DNA from: Globisporangium splendens
Taxonomy: Eukaryota > Oomycota > Peronosporomycetes > Pythiales > Pythiaceae
Reading direction: 5' to 3'
Assembly: GCA_006386115.1 (NCBI GenBank)
Contig: VFIW01000026.1
Location: 310,001 to 374,000, forward strand
Length of the DNA stretch: 64,000 nt
How positions within the stretch are numbered: the first letter of the stretch is position 1; every line of letters starts with the position of its first letter. The notes beneath the pieces were generated by a model that was not told the origin of the DNA, searched no databases, and saw only the letters and a list, made by a program, of their open reading frames with translations. A program made the position numbers and the translations under genes. Below, piece by piece: positions 63,448 through 64,000 of this stretch.

Positions 63448-64000
63448 ATGAGTCTCCAACAATCATCGGTGCTCGTGGATCGAGCGCTGGTGACGCTCTG
63501 CTCGGAGCTGCCCGAGTCGCTCGGGCTGTACAACACGGCGAAAGACCAGTTCTCGCTGAGCGCCATGCGTGCAGTTCACATGCTCGAGAACCTGCAGTTT
63601 CAGACGAGGAAGCACCTGATCATCCGCGATTGGATGCGCTCGTATGCTCCAGGCGAGGACCAACCCGTGACCACGGAGATATCGATGGATTCGCTGCGAC
63701 AGACCCTCAAGGAAGAGAAGAGACAGCAGGTGAACGCAGCGGAGGAGGTGAATGCGGATATGGTTCCTCCATCAACGTCGAGTTCCTCGAAAGCATCGGC
63801 TGCCACGGATGCAAAGAAGAAGAAGAAGAAGAAAGACAGAAAGGATCAAGAAGAGGCTGCTTCGAAGAAACCCGCGAAGACAAATGGGAAAGCCAAGGCA
63901 GAGTCACCTCGACGCAGCAAAGGCTCGAGCTCAAAGAAGAACAGCAGCAAGGCAGAGGCAAAGAAAGCGCGTAGGAAACACCGAAACTCCTCCGACGGAG
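63448..64000 (+). CDS. Lys-rich protein, cut by the right edge
   Basis: An open frame from the Met at 63448 continues past the window end with no stop, 184 codons so far. The first 70 residues look folded (RALVTLCSELPESLGLY, MRAVHMLENLQFQTRKHLIIRDWM). From about residue 95 the sequence is Lys/Glu/Ser-rich with a Lys run (near 63812-63835) and RRSKGSSSKKNSS, suggesting a nuclear or nucleolar protein. I recognise no family. The 3' part is outside the window. Confidence 0.65.
   Translation, partial: MSLQQSSVLVDRALVTLCSELPESLGLYNTAKDQFSLSAMRAVHMLENLQFQTRKHLIIRDWMRSYAPGEDQPVTTEISMDSLRQTLKEEKRQQVNAAEEVNADMVPPSTSSSSKASAATDAKKKKKKKDRKDQEEAASKKPAKTNGKAKAESPRRSKGSSSKKNSSKAEAKKARRKHRNSSDG

Noticed and set aside
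1..64000. CRISPR arrays, bacterial operons or phage genes
   Set aside because: No spaced short repeats; genes carry spliceosomal introns and eukaryotic domains throughout.

Overview
The window looks like nuclear DNA of an oomycete (water mould). Genes sit close together on both strands. Introns are short (56-101 nt in every gene that could be resolved) with GT(A/G)(C/A/T)GT-type donors. Gene content also fits: a plant/cyanobacterial-type 6-phosphogluconate dehydrogenase, a fused fatty acyl-CoA reductase/acyltransferase, secreted Apple+CAP proteins and cilium-related genes suited to a zoospore-forming organism. I cannot name the genus.

Layout, left to right. 1-1429: the 3' part of a retrotransposon (RT zinc-binding segment plus RNase H) with a nonsense codon. 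1603-3445: a KATNIP-like gene lacking its 5' end. 3831-8067: a MAP3K-epsilon/Cdc7-type kinase with an ARM-like tail. 8208-11951 (minus): a long coiled-coil protein with several frame problems. 12403-16278: three tandem paralogous membrane proteins. 16603-27168: three secreted Apple+CAP paralogues on the minus strand. Between CAP copies 1 and 2 lies a domesticated reverse-transcriptase gene (rvt, 20129-23026) whose upstream region is built of inverted and direct repeats. 29020-29847: a small membrane protein. 29920-30435: a decayed inverted copy of the tail of the next gene, the reductase/acyltransferase fusion (31342-35555). 35801-37270: 6-phosphogluconate dehydrogenase. 38344-39469: a perfect 118-bp inverted repeat around an 890-bp spacer.

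The right third is dense: an unknown multi-pass protein (39747-42809), lysosomal alpha-mannosidase (42998-46492), a Ser-rich protein, a 93-aa single-pass membrane protein recovered by joining two exons, serine palmitoyltransferase subunit 1 (50560-52332), a CX9C mitochondrial protein, alpha-N-acetylglucosaminidase (53211-55734), CDP-diacylglycerol synthase (56139-58002), the minor-spliceosome protein RNPC3 (58299-60697), a RING + tandem-BRCT BRCA1/BARD1-like protein (60879-63055) and a Lys-rich gene cut by the right edge.

Shared themes are lipid synthesis (ether-lipid fusion enzyme, LCB1, CDS1), lysosomal glycan breakdown (alpha-mannosidase, NAGLU), and cilium/flagellum function (KATNIP, possibly the coiled-coil gene). 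Frame breaks at homopolymer runs in three otherwise conserved genes point to base-calling errors in the assembly rather than real pseudogenes. The items most worth follow-up are the rvt gene with its palindromic upstream region, the reductase/acyltransferase fusion with a peroxisomal-type C-terminus and a decayed sister copy, the perfect 118-bp inverted repeat, the tandem three-gene membrane family, and the paired palindromes between NAGLU and CDS1.
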